This document shows positions 27,266 to 35,324 of a DNA stretch of 64,000 nucleotides, in pieces; the first letter of the stretch is position 1, and each line of letters opens with the position of its first letter. Where the stretch lies: assembly GCA_033850885.1 (NCBI GenBank), contig JAWWPG010000041.1, positions 1 through 64,000 on the forward strand. The letters are read 5' to 3'. The stretch comes from JAWWPG01 sp033850885. GTDB lineage: Bacteria; Actinomycetota; Actinomycetes; Propionibacteriales; Nocardioidaceae. The position numbers were made by a program, and so were the translations under genes. Below the pieces are notes generated by a model. It made no database searches, was not told the DNA's origin, and saw nothing but the letters and a program-made list of their open reading frames with translations.

Positions 27266-28258
27266 GTGGTCGTGCGAGAGATCGTTGTGTTCAGCGGCAG
27301 TGCTCATCGGCAGCTCGCGATGGCCATCTGCGCATCGCTCGGGGTGCGGCTGTCGCCCGTCGAGATCAAGCGGTTCAGCAACGACTGCCTGCAGGCGCAG
27401 CTGCAGGCCAACTGTCGTCAGCGTGACGTCTACATCGTCCAGCCACTCGTGCCCCCGACCCAGGAGCACCTGATGGAGCTGCTGCTGATGCTCGACGCGG
27501 CCCGGGGCGCCTCTGCCTCTCAGATCACCGCGGTGATCCCGCACTACGCCTATGCCCGCTCGGACAAGAAGGACGCTTCGCGGATCTCCCTCGGCGGCCG
27601 CCTGGTCGCCGACATGCTCGTGGCGGCCGGCAGCGACCGCATCCTCACGATGACTCTGCACGCCCCCCAGGTGCACGGCTTCTTCTCGGTGCCGGTCGAC
27701 CACCTGACGGCTCTCGGGGTGCTTGCCGAGCACTTCCGCGGACGCAACCTCGAAGACACCATCGTCGTGTCACCCGACCTCGGCAACGCCAAGACCGCGA
27801 CCCAGTTCGCGAGGCTGCTCGGGCTGCCGGTCGCGGCGGGAAGCAAGCAGCGCCTCGGTGACGACTCGGTCGTGATCGACGCGATCGTGGGGGACGTCGA
27901 GGGCAAGCGCGCGATCATCCTCGACGACGAGATCGCCACCGCGGGGTCGATCGTCGAGCTGCTCGACAAGCTCAAGGACCTCGGCTGCGTCGAGGCCGCA
28001 GTCGCCTGCACGCACGGTCTCTTCGTCGGGAAGGCTGTCGAGCGGCTCCGCGGCCACCCGTCGATCAGCGAGGTGGTCACCACCGACACCGTCCCCACCA
28101 CGGGGCGCTGGCCGGAGTTGCAGGTGCGCTCCGTCGCCGAGCTCTTCGCGGAGGCGATCTCCCGGGTCCACGCCGGTGAGTCGGTGAGCAGCCTGTTCGA
28201 CGGCGTCGACCCCGCCCACGGCCCCCCACATCCCACCTTGCCGTTCCAGGACGACTGA
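27266..28258 (+). CDS. prs: Ribose-phosphate pyrophosphokinase
   Basis: 330 aa from the GTG at 27266; GTGs at 27230 and 27272 are alternatives. It makes PRPP from ribose 5-phosphate and ATP. Blocks seen: IVVFSGSAHRQLA, FSNDCLQAQLQANCRQRDVYIVQ, the ATP region PHYAYARSDKKDASR, and the PRPP loop ILDDEIATAGSIVELL. The pyrophosphate loop VSPDLGNAKTA differs from the usual PDxGGxxRA, which suggests a divergent paralogue rather than the housekeeping copy. It replaces the mec-cysO-cysM genes that sit here in mycobacteria. Confidence 0.9.
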   Translation: MVVREIVVFSGSAHRQLAMAICASLGVRLSPVEIKRFSNDCLQAQLQANCRQRDVYIVQPLVPPTQEHLMELLLMLDAARGASASQITAVIPHYAYARSDKKDASRISLGGRLVADMLVAAGSDRILTMTLHAPQVHGFFSVPVDHLTALGVLAEHFRGRNLEDTIVVSPDLGNAKTATQFARLLGLPVAAGSKQRLGDDSVVIDAIVGDVEGKRAIILDDEIATAGSIVELLDKLKDLGCVEAAVACTHGLFVGKAVERLRGHPSISEVVTTDTVPTTGRWPELQVRSVAELFAEAISRVHAGESVSSLFDGVDPAHGPPHPTLPFQDD

Positions 28259-28275
28259 CCGTCTACCCTCGGACT

Positions 28276-29082
28276 GTGACGGACGCACCCATCGGCATCT
28301 TCGACTCCGGCTTTGGAGGACTGACGGTGGCCCGCGCCGTCTTCGACCAGCTTCCACACGAGCCGGTGCTCTACCTCGGCGACACCGCCCGCCAACCGTA
28401 CGGGCCGAAGCCCATCGGCGAGGTGCGCGAGTACGCCCTCGAGTGCCTCGACCACCTCGTCGACAAGGGTGTGAAGGCGCTCGTGATCGCGTGCAACTCG
28501 GCAAGCGCTGCGACGTTACGGGACGCGCGAGAGCGCTATCCGGTCCCGGTGGTCGAGGTGATCTTCCCGGCGACGCGACGCGCCGTCGCCGCCACCCGCA
28601 GCAACCGGGTGGGGGTCATCTGCACCCGGGCGACCAAGGCGTCGATGGCTTACGACGACGCGTTCGCCGCCGCACCCCAGGTGACGCTCACCACGGTCGC
28701 GTGCCCCCGCTTCGTCGATCTCGTCGAACGTGGCGAGACGACGGGGCCCGAAGTCCTCGAGGTGGCACACGGGTATCTGGGTGCCCTGCTGGCGGCGGAC
28801 ATCGACACGCTCATCCTCGGCTGCACGCACTACCCTCTGCTCACCGGGGTCATCTCGTACGTCCTCGGCGACCGGGTCACGGTCGTCTCGAGCGCGGAGG
28901 AGACGGCTAAAGACCTCTATGCGTTGCTGCTTCGCGATGGCCGGCAGCGGCCGGCAGGCTTCCCGCCGCCTCGCCACCAGTTCCTTACCACCGGCCAGCC
29001 CGGGGAGTTCCGGGAGATCGGGCGGCGGTTCCTCGGGCCGGAGCTCGACGTCGTCGATCAGTTCGCGTGGGTCGGCGTATGA
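28276..29082 (+). CDS. murI: Glutamate racemase
   Basis: 268 aa, GTG start. It makes D-glutamate for peptidoglycan. GIFDSGFGGLTVA near the start and the two catalytic cysteines, in VIACNSASAAT and LGCTHYPLL, are intact. It is followed with a 4-nt overlap by the MBL phosphodiesterase gene, matching the mycobacterial order murI-Rv1339-rph. Confidence 0.96.
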   Translation: MTDAPIGIFDSGFGGLTVARAVFDQLPHEPVLYLGDTARQPYGPKPIGEVREYALECLDHLVDKGVKALVIACNSASAATLRDARERYPVPVVEVIFPATRRAVAATRSNRVGVICTRATKASMAYDDAFAAAPQVTLTTVACPRFVDLVERGETTGPEVLEVAHGYLGALLAADIDTLILGCTHYPLLTGVISYVLGDRVTVVSSAEETAKDLYALLLRDGRQRPAGFPPPRHQFLTTGQPGEFREIGRRFLGPELDVVDQFAWVGV

Positions 29083-29837
29083 AGCTGACCGTCGTCGGCT
29101 GCTCGGGCTCGCTCCCCAGGCCCGACTCCGCGGCATCGTGCTACCTCGTCGAGGCGCCGCACGGCGGCCGTACGTTCCGGCTGCTGCTCGACCTCGGCAG
29201 CGGCGCCATCGGTGCCTTGCAGTCTTACGTCGACCTCCGGACCGTGGATGCCGTTGCGCTCACCCACCTGCACCCCGACCACTGCCTCGACCTGTGCGGC
29301 TTATACGTGGTACGCAAGTTCCAGCACGGCGGGAAGCTCGAGCGGATCCCGGTCTTCGGACCGGCCGGCACCGCGGCGCGGATGGCGAGGGCGTACGACA
29401 TGGACCCCGAACCCGGCATGTCCGGGGAGTTCAACTTCCGCGAGTACGGCGGCCGGCCGTTCGACCTCGGGCCGTTCGTCGTCGAGACGACCCGGATGGA
29501 CCACCCCGTCGAGGCCTACGCGCTGAAGCTGAGCATCGGCGGGCGCACTCTCGTCTACTCAGGTGACACCGGACCGTGTGCCGCCCTGGAGGAGATCGCG
29601 AAGGGCGCCGACCTGCTGGTCGCCGAAGCCTCGTTCCTCGAGGGCGGCGACAACCCCGAACACCTGCACATGACGGGCCGGGAGGCAGCGACGATCGCGA
29701 CCCGGGCCGGCGTCGACCAGCTCGTGCTCACCCACGTCCCGCCGTGGCACGACCGCGGGGCCGTCCTTGCCGAGGCGGCCCCCCACTTTGCCGGAGCGGT
29801 GAGCTTGGCGCGCCCGGGCCTGTCACTCACCCTCTGA
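29079..29837 (+). CDS. Metallo-beta-lactamase fold phosphodiesterase (Rv1339-like)
   Basis: 252 aa. Metal site motif THLHPDHCLDLCGLYV plus later SGDTGPC and VLTHVPPWHD define the MBL fold of the RNase Z/cyclic-nucleotide phosphodiesterase class. The M. tuberculosis orthologue by position, Rv1339, is an atypical class II cAMP phosphodiesterase, so degradation of cAMP is a fair inference. No signal peptide. It is coupled to murI. Confidence 0.9.
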   Translation: MKLTVVGCSGSLPRPDSAASCYLVEAPHGGRTFRLLLDLGSGAIGALQSYVDLRTVDAVALTHLHPDHCLDLCGLYVVRKFQHGGKLERIPVFGPAGTAARMARAYDMDPEPGMSGEFNFREYGGRPFDLGPFVVETTRMDHPVEAYALKLSIGGRTLVYSGDTGPCAALEEIAKGADLLVAEASFLEGGDNPEHLHMTGREAATIATRAGVDQLVLTHVPPWHDRGAVLAEAAPHFAGAVSLARPGLSLTL

Positions 29838-29839
29838 CG

Positions 29840-30283
29840 TCAGCCCCCCAGGTCACCGGTCAGCGGGCTGTGGAGCCCCCACCGGTGGCCGAAGGGGTCG
29901 ACAACCCAGGCTCGGCGCTCACCGTAGGCGTCGTACGGCGCACGGTCATGGTCTCGGTACCCGCCCGAGTCCTCCACGCGGGCCAGCATGGCGTCCGCAT
30001 CGCCGACCAGCAGCATCAGACTCACCGCCGCGGCGCCCGCCGTCGGGGCCACGACGCCGAGCTCGGGGTGCGCGTCCGACAGGTAGATCACGGCGGCGCC
30101 GATGTGGAGCTCGCTGTGTCCGACCCTGCCGTCGGGCATGACGATCGGGTCGTACGCGAGCTCGGCGCCCAGTACGTCGACGTACCAGGCGATCGCCTCG
30201 CGGGCGTCGTCCACGGCGAGGTAGGGCACCATCGCTCTCGTCCGGACGTCCATGTCGGTCCCACCGGCGGGCTGGTTGGTCAT
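29840..30283 (-). CDS. VOC (glyoxalase-like, PhnB type) protein
   Basis: 147 aa; AAGGAG just upstream of the ATG at 30283 fixes the start. The single VOC module has MVPYLAVDDAREAIAWYVDVLGAE, ELHIGAAVIYLSD and YGERRAWVVDPFGHRWGLHSP. PhnB-type members act on varied small substrates and none can be assigned. It is convergent with the MBL gene, 2 nt apart. Confidence 0.88.
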   Translation of the reverse strand: MTNQPAGGTDMDVRTRAMVPYLAVDDAREAIAWYVDVLGAELAYDPIVMPDGRVGHSELHIGAAVIYLSDAHPELGVVAPTAGAAAVSLMLLVGDADAMLARVEDSGGYRDHDRAPYDAYGERRAWVVDPFGHRWGLHSPLTGDLGG

Positions 30284-30495
30284 GATGACTCCTTCGAAAG
30301 GTGGGGTGATCGCTGGAGTCTCGCGGTCAGGCGCCGGACGGACTCCACGGAAACTGTCGAGACGAACCACGCCCCTGGACTCTCAGCGGATCGTCACCAT
30401 GCTCCTCCATCGGACGAGTGGAGTGACCAGGGGCCGGCGGTCGCCAAGCTGCCGGCAGGTTCCCGGTCTCCGTGTGGGTATGCGAGCCTGGCGGT

Positions 30496-30831
30496 ATGAC
30501 TGACGAGGAGTTCCGCCTGCTGGCGCTCCGGCTACCGGAGGCGACGGAGCAGGAGCACCACGGCTTCCCCTCGTGGCGGGTCAGGGGCAGGATCTTCGCG
30601 ACGTCACCTGAGCCGGGCTCGGTGAACCTCATGATGGGCGAGGTCGCGATCAGGGAGGCTGCGGCAGAGTTCCCCGCGTGGTGTGCCGAGCGATGGTGGG
30701 GCGGCCGGCTTGCAGCGCTGACGGTGAACCTCGCCGCGGCCGATGCTGCGATCGTCGTCGAGCTCGTCAACCAGGCCTGGCGGAACCGGGCGCCGGCTGA
30801 GGTCGTACGTGGTCATCCCGAGGTGGGTTGA
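30496..30831 (+). CDS. MmcQ/YjbR family protein
   Basis: 111 aa from the ATG at 30496. LRLPEATEQEHHGFPSWRV, IFAT and NLMMG, plus a C-terminal helix VVELVNQAWRNRAP, match the MmcQ/YjbR DNA-binding-like fold. Role unknown. It is inserted between the VOC gene and rph. Confidence 0.87.
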   Translation: MTDEEFRLLALRLPEATEQEHHGFPSWRVRGRIFATSPEPGSVNLMMGEVAIREAAAEFPAWCAERWWGGRLAALTVNLAAADAAIVVELVNQAWRNRAPAEVVRGHPEVG

Positions 30832-30873
30832 TCGAGTCGCAGGGCGCACCGGGCCCGGCGATAGGGTTCCTGC

Positions 30874-31593
30874 ATGACCAGACCAGACGGCCGCAGGCCC
30901 GATGAGCTCCGTCCGATCACGATCACCCGCGGCTGGCTGGACCACGCGGCTGGGTCGGTGCTGGTCGAGTTCGGCCGCACCAGGGTGCTGTGCGCCGCGA
31001 GTGCCAGCGTCGGCGTGCCGCGATGGCGCAAGGACAGCGGGCTCGGCTGGGTGACGGCCGAGTACGCGATGCTGCCGAGCTCCACCCATACGCGCTCGGA
31101 CCGCGAGTCGGTCAAGGGCCGCATCGGCGGCCGCACGCACGAGATCTCACGCCTCATCGGCAGGTCGCTGCGGGCCGTGATCGACTACCGAGCGCTGGGT
31201 GAGAACACGATCGTGCTCGACTGCGACGTGTTGCAGGCCGACGGAGGAACCCGGACCGCCGCGATCACCGGTGCCTACGTCGCCCTCGCCGACGCGGTGG
31301 CGCACCTGCGGGAGCGCGGGGCGCTGAAGGGCGAGCCGCTCAAGGGCTCCGTTGCCGCGGTCTCGGTCGGACTCGTCGACGGTGAGGCGCGGCTCGACCT
31401 GCCGTACGAAGAGGACGTCCGCGCCGAGACCGACATGAACATCGTGATGACGGGGGACGGCAGGTACGTCGAGGTGCAGGGGACCGCCGAAGCCGAACCC
31501 TTCGGACGCGGGGAGCTCGACTCGCTCCTTGCCCTTGCCGCCAAGGGATGTGCAGACCTCACGATGCTGCAACGTCAGGCGCTCCACTCGTGA
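30874..31593 (+). CDS. rph: Ribonuclease PH
   Basis: 239 aa. RNase PH trims tRNA 3' ends by phosphorolysis. Family blocks are RPDGRRPDELRPITITRGW, GSVLVEFGRTRVLCAAS, GRIGGRTHEISRLIGRSLRAVID and the phosphate site DCDVLQADGGTRTAAITGA. It overlaps rdgB by 4 nt, as is common in actinobacteria. Confidence 0.97.
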   Translation: MTRPDGRRPDELRPITITRGWLDHAAGSVLVEFGRTRVLCAASASVGVPRWRKDSGLGWVTAEYAMLPSSTHTRSDRESVKGRIGGRTHEISRLIGRSLRAVIDYRALGENTIVLDCDVLQADGGTRTAAITGAYVALADAVAHLRERGALKGEPLKGSVAAVSVGLVDGEARLDLPYEEDVRAETDMNIVMTGDGRYVEVQGTAEAEPFGRGELDSLLALAAKGCADLTMLQRQALHS

Positions 31594-32195
31594 CCCAGGT
31601 CTATCTCGCGTCTCGCAACCGAAAGAAGCTCGAGGAGCTGCGGCGCATCCTCAGCGAGGCGGTACCGGCTCTGGAGGTTCTGGGTCTGGCTGACGTCGAG
31701 CCGTACGACGAGCCGGCCGAGACCGAGCCGACGTTCGAGGGCAACGCCGTGATCAAGGCGCGAGCCGGCCTCGAGGCGACCGGGCTGCCGTCGCTCGCCG
31801 ACGACAGCGGGCTCTGCGTCGATGCCTTGAACGGCATGCCAGGCGTGCTCTCTGCCCGCTGGGCCGGCAACGCGAAAGACGACCGCGCCAACAACGCCCT
31901 GCTGCTCGAACAGCTCCAGGACACACCACCCCGGCTGCGCACAGCCGAGTTCCGCTGCGCGGTCGCGTTCTGCATGCCGGGTGGGATCGAGGAGGTGGCC
32001 TTCGGTGAGATGCGCGGCACCGTGACCCGCGAGCTTCGCGGGACCGGTGGTTTCGGGTACGACGCGTTGTTTGTGCCCGAAGGGGAGACTTTGACGACAG
32101 CCGAGCTACCCGACGAGGCGAAGGACAGGATCAGTCATCGCGGCAAGGCGTTGCGCGCGATCGCACCCGTGGTGGCTCAGGCACTCGTCGTCTGA
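31590..32195 (+). CDS. rdgB: dITP/XTP pyrophosphatase (RdgB/HAM1)
   Basis: 201 aa, GTG overlapping the rph stop. It removes non-canonical purine nucleotides. Motifs: ASRNRKKLEELRRIL at the start, FEGNAVIKARAG, SLADDSGLCVDALNGMPGVLSARWAG and GTGGFGYDALFVPEG. The catalytic Asp in LADDSG is present. It is convergent with the next gene, overlapping by 19 nt. Confidence 0.96.
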   Translation: MTQVYLASRNRKKLEELRRILSEAVPALEVLGLADVEPYDEPAETEPTFEGNAVIKARAGLEATGLPSLADDSGLCVDALNGMPGVLSARWAGNAKDDRANNALLLEQLQDTPPRLRTAEFRCAVAFCMPGGIEEVAFGEMRGTVTRELRGTGGFGYDALFVPEGETLTTAELPDEAKDRISHRGKALRAIAPVVAQALVV

Positions 32196-32656
32196 GCGAC
32201 GCATGCCAACTCGTTGCGGTGACCGGATCGGGAAGCAGCCGGTACGACGACGGAGGGGCAGTCGGCCAGCAGGGCGCACGCCTCACTCACCGAGCCCAGG
32301 GCCGAGTGTCGCAGGCCGGAGATGCCGTGACTGCCGACCACCAGCAGGTCGACGCGTCCGGAGACTTGAAGGAGCACATCGATGGGGTCGCCACGCACGA
32401 CCTCACACGAGATGGCGGGCGGGTCGGCGAAGTCCCGGATGACCGTGGAGACGACATGGCGGAGCACCTCGTCGGCCCGCTGATGGGCGTCGGTCCCCTG
32501 AGGTGAGGAATGGTCGGCCGCCGCGTCGTGCGCCGGATATGCGATGACCGCTTCAACGGCGCAGTCGCGTAGGCGAGCCTCGCGCAGACCCCAGCGCAGG
32601 GCTCGGTGTGAACCTTCCGACCCGTCGATCCCGATGGCAATGATCTCGTGTGACAT
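32177..32656 (-). CDS. Universal stress protein
   Basis: 159 aa from the ATG at 32656. UspA fold: IIAIGIDGSEGSHRALRWGLREA at the start and the ATP-binding loop VVGSHGISGLRHSALGSVSEA near the end (GxxGx9GS). A DevR-box-like palindrome lies 58-71 nt upstream (32714-32727), so it is a probable member of a DevR-controlled dormancy set. Confidence 0.92.
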   Translation of the reverse strand: MSHEIIAIGIDGSEGSHRALRWGLREARLRDCAVEAVIAYPAHDAAADHSSPQGTDAHQRADEVLRHVVSTVIRDFADPPAISCEVVRGDPIDVLLQVSGRVDLLVVGSHGISGLRHSALGSVSEACALLADCPSVVVPAASRSGHRNELACVAQTTSA

Positions 32657-32713
32657 GTCTCCACGATCGCATCCGGCGCTGGCTCGCACCCGGGCCCAAC
32701 GACCGGACCTGTC

Positions 32714-32727
32714 GGGACCTTTGCCCC
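32714..32727. promoter_or_regulatory. DevR (DosR)-box-like site
   Basis: GGGACCTTTGCCCC matches the DevR half-site consensus GGGACTTNNGNCCC with one change (C for T at position 6). It lies between the divergent universal stress protein (start 32656) and devR-like (start 32780) genes, so it could control both, with the regulator autoregulated. Its partner at 34462 has the same change, which strengthens both calls. Confidence 0.6.
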
Positions 32728-32779
32728 GGTTGCCGGAGTCGACTGGCATCGGGAGCACGTCAGACGGTAGACAGGACCC

Positions 32780-33442
32780 ATGCCGGACCCTGAGGTCATC
32801 CGCGTCTACCTGCTCGACGACCACGAAGTGGTCCGCCGAGGTTTGCGCGACCTCATCGAGACCGAACGCGACATCGTGGTGGTGGGGGAGTCGGGATCGG
32901 CGCGCGAGGCGGTCGCCCGGATACCGGCGCTCCACCCCGATGTCGCCGTGCTGGACGGCAGGCTGCCCGACGGCTCGGGCATCGACGTGTGTCGTGACAT
33001 CCGATCCGTCGACCCGTCGATCCAGGCGCTCATCCTCACGTCGTACGACGATGACGACGCACTGTTCGCGGCGATCATGGCCGGGGCAGCGGGATATGTG
33101 CTCAAGCAGATCCGGGGAGACGACCTCATCACGGCTATCCGCCAAGTTGCGAGCGGGCGCTCGTTGCTCGATCCGGCCGTTACCCGGCGGGTCCTTGAAC
33201 GCGTGCGTCGCGGAAGTGAGGAGCCCGATGAGCTGCGATCGCTCACCGACCAGGAGCGCAAGATCCTCAGCCATATCGCGGAGGGGATGACAAACCGGCA
33301 GATCGCCGAGGCGATGTTCCTGGCCGAGAAGACCGTGAAGAACTACGTGTCCAGCATCCTGGCGAAGCTGGGGCTCGAGCGGCGGACCCAGGCGGCGGTC
33401 CTCGCCTCGAGGCTCAACCAGCCGAAGTCACCGGACGCGTAG
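32780..33442 (+). CDS. NarL/LuxR-type response regulator, DevR-like
   Basis: 220 aa. The receiver domain has Asp13/Asp14, phospho-acceptor Asp59 (VAVLDGRLPDGSG) and Lys in GYVLKQIRG. The C-terminal LuxR helix-turn-helix runs LTDQERKILSHIAEGMTNRQIAEAMFLAEKTVKNYVS. The sequence resembles DevR/DosR of mycobacteria, which governs the response to hypoxia and NO. The likely partner kinase is the dual-GAF protein at 35325; between them lie typical DosR-regulon genes. Confidence 0.92.
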   Translation: MPDPEVIRVYLLDDHEVVRRGLRDLIETERDIVVVGESGSAREAVARIPALHPDVAVLDGRLPDGSGIDVCRDIRSVDPSIQALILTSYDDDDALFAAIMAGAAGYVLKQIRGDDLITAIRQVASGRSLLDPAVTRRVLERVRRGSEEPDELRSLTDQERKILSHIAEGMTNRQIAEAMFLAEKTVKNYVSSILAKLGLERRTQAAVLASRLNQPKSPDA

Positions 33443-33454
33443 ACCGGGGGGCTT

Positions 33455-33886
33455 TCACAACGCGCAGCTGAGCCGCCGGCCGGTGATCTCGCTCGGCGTG
33501 ATGCGCAGGAACAGGTTCCGCTGTCCAGGTGCCCATGGCTCGAGCCGTTGGCTCCCGCGAAGGCGGATCGACTCCTCGGTGTCATCGACCGGCGCCGAGG
33601 TCCCCACCACAAGAACGCTCCACCCTACCCCCCGCGTCGCGTCCAGCTCGTCGACCTCGAACGCCATCGGGCCGACCGCGTGCTCGCCCAGGATGGCGTG
33701 CGGCGACGTCCGGATCACGATCATGTCGTTGTCCACCACGTAGTTGACCGGATGGATCAGTGGACCCGACGCGGTACTGAAGGCGACTCGTCCGACACCG
33801 GCGCCTGCGAGCAATCGCAGGCACTCTTCGCGGCTGAGCTCACTGACCCTGCGGTCATGGTCTCGGGCCGTCGTGTTCGTGCGCAT
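33455..33886 (-). CDS. Pyridoxamine 5'-phosphate oxidase-like flavin/F420 fold protein
   Basis: 143 aa from the ATG at 33886 (AAAGG upstream); a GTG at 33919 is less likely. The split-barrel pattern is RVSELSREECLRLLAGAGVGRVAFST, PLIHPVNYVVDNDMIVIRTS and GWSVLVVGTSAPVD. Homologues appear in DosR regulons and bind flavin or F420. It lies just downstream of the second universal stress protein gene (23 nt), so the two form one operon. Confidence 0.87.
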   Translation of the reverse strand: MRTNTTARDHDRRVSELSREECLRLLAGAGVGRVAFSTASGPLIHPVNYVVDNDMIVIRTSPHAILGEHAVGPMAFEVDELDATRGVGWSVLVVGTSAPVDDTEESIRLRGSQRLEPWAPGQRNLFLRITPSEITGRRLSCAL

Positions 33887-33909
33887 GATGTCGCCTTTCT
33901 TGTTGACCT

Positions 33910-34392
33910 TCACGGACATGCCGGCTGGAGCTGCGCCTCGGGCATGTTGTCGTTCATGGGAGCCGGTACGACGAGCACCGGACAGGCCGCATGCCGGACG
34001 CAGAACTCGCTCACCGAGCCCGCCAGCAACCGTTTCATGGGACCTTTGCGGCCACTGCCCACCACCAGATAGTCCGCATTCCGGGCGATCCTCAGCAGTA
34101 CCTGCGCCGGATCGCCCTCGATCACCTGGCGGGACAGAATCGGCGGCGCGGCGTCATAGTCCGTCAGGACCGACGCGACCGCGCAGTCCTGCACGTGCTG
34201 GGCCTCGGCCCTTGTCCATTCGCGGGCATCGACCGGAGCGGTGCCGCCGGGCTGCGCGTAGAGACTCCATACCGTCACCACGTCGAGAGCACAGCCGCGA
34301 CGGGAGGCTTCTCCCAGGGCGAACCGCAGGGCCGCCCGGGCGGCATCGCTGTTATCGACACCGACGACGATGGGTGCAACGTTGTCTTTCAT
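33910..34392 (-). CDS. Universal stress protein (second copy)
   Basis: 160 aa, AGGAGG before the ATG at 34392. IVVGVDNSDAARAALRFALGEA and the ATP loop VVGSGRKGPMKRLLAGSVSE identify UspA with the nucleotide site kept. It is not close in sequence to the copy at 32177, so this is not a recent tandem duplicate. A DevR-like site (34462-34475) lies 70-83 nt upstream. It is first in an operon with the PNPOx-like gene. Confidence 0.92.
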   Translation of the reverse strand: MKDNVAPIVVGVDNSDAARAALRFALGEASRRGCALDVVTVWSLYAQPGGTAPVDAREWTRAEAQHVQDCAVASVLTDYDAAPPILSRQVIEGDPAQVLLRIARNADYLVVGSGRKGPMKRLLAGSVSEFCVRHAACPVLVVPAPMNDNMPEAQLQPACP

Positions 34393-34461
34393 GCTGGCCT
34401 CCTGACCGCATCCTGGTGCTTGGGACCCCTCGAGGATCAGTGCCGTAGGTCCGGCCGGCCG

Positions 34462-34475
34462 GGGACCTAAGGCCC
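34462..34475. promoter_or_regulatory. DevR (DosR)-box-like site
   Basis: GGGACCTAAGGCCC fits GGGACTTNNGNCCC with the same C at position 6 as the site at 32714, and extends by one G/C pair on each side (GGGGAC/GCCCC). It is upstream of the universal stress protein at 34392 on the minus strand and 100 nt before the DoxX gene on the plus strand. Confidence 0.6.
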
Positions 34476-34574
34476 CATGAAGACGGGCCATCGTGCCGAT
34501 GTGCGAAGTGGCCCCGGGGACGAGGGTAAGGGATGTGAGGAGCACCAGGCTCCCCCGTTCCGCCAGGAGATGTC

Positions 34575-35174
34575 ATGACCACAGTGCAGAGCCACAAGAC
34601 ACCGGTGGTGGCCGGTCAACCCGATGTCACCATCAGCCACGACCAGAACACCGTCCACCCGGCCGTCCGCTACGTGTGGGGTGGTTTGCGGATCGTCATG
34701 GGGGTCACGTTCCTCTGGGCGTTCCTCGACAAGCTCCTTGCGCTCGGCTACTCCACCGGAGTGGACTCCACAACCGGGGCGGTCGACCGGTTCGGTCCCG
34801 CCGCGTGGATCCACGGTGGGAGCCCGACCGACGGCTTCCTCGCCTTCGGCGCCAAGGGACCCTTCGAGGGCTTCTACCACGCAATCGCCGGAACCGCCTT
34901 CGCGGACATCATGTTCATGGCCGCCCTGCTCGGGCTCGGCGTCGCGTTCTTGTCGGGAACGTTCATGCGGATCGCCACGGTCGCCGGCGCGTTGCTCTAC
35001 CTGATGATGTGGAGCGTCGTGCTTCCCACAGCGAACAACCCGCTGTTCGATGACCACACCATCGGCTTCTTCGTCGTGATCCTGCTCGGTCTGTACGGCA
35101 CCGGCCGCTACCTGGGTCTCGGCAACTGGTGGGCGAAGCAGACCATCGTGCAGCGCTTCCCGATCCTGAAGTAG
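34575..35174 (+). CDS. DoxX/DoxD-like membrane protein
   Basis: 199 aa, AGGAGATGTC before the ATG at 34575. Four membrane segments: about residues 35-55, 108-128, 133-155 and 160-180. The pattern VWGGLRIVMGVTFLWAFLDK and AFADIMFMAALLGLGVAF resembles the DoxX/thiosulfate:quinone oxidoreductase group. Enzyme activity is not shown; its place in the dormancy module suggests a redox role. It is followed by a strong terminator. Confidence 0.85.
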   Translation: MTTVQSHKTPVVAGQPDVTISHDQNTVHPAVRYVWGGLRIVMGVTFLWAFLDKLLALGYSTGVDSTTGAVDRFGPAAWIHGGSPTDGFLAFGAKGPFEGFYHAIAGTAFADIMFMAALLGLGVAFLSGTFMRIATVAGALLYLMMWSVVLPTANNPLFDDHTIGFFVVILLGLYGTGRYLGLGNWWAKQTIVQRFPILK

Positions 35175-35218
35175 TCGACAGCGCGACGGTGGGTCGACCC
35201 TCCTCGACCCACCGGATT

Positions 35219-35261
35219 CCAAAGCACGGTGTGCCGGTAATCCCGGCTCACCGTGCTTTTG
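35219..35261 (+). terminator. Intrinsic terminator after doxX-like gene
   Basis: Arms AAAGCACGGTG (35221-35231) and CACCGTGCTTT (35249-35259) pair perfectly and enclose a nested GCCGG/CCGGC stem. The TTTT at the base follows. It ends the DoxX transcript before the sensor kinase gene. Confidence 0.85.
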
Positions 35262-35311
35262 CTAAGTCCAAGCCAGCAAGCGGAGCTGCGGATCGAGACC
35301 AATCGGGCATC

Positions 35312-35317
35312 TAGACT
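35312..35317 (+). promoter_or_regulatory. Possible -10 box of a leaderless devS-like transcript
   Basis: TAGACT ends 7 nt before the GTG at 35325. This spacing places the transcript start at or near the start codon, as in leaderless actinobacterial mRNAs; no ribosome site is visible. A -35 box is not obvious. Confidence 0.4.
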
Positions 35318-35324
35318 CTTCGGT

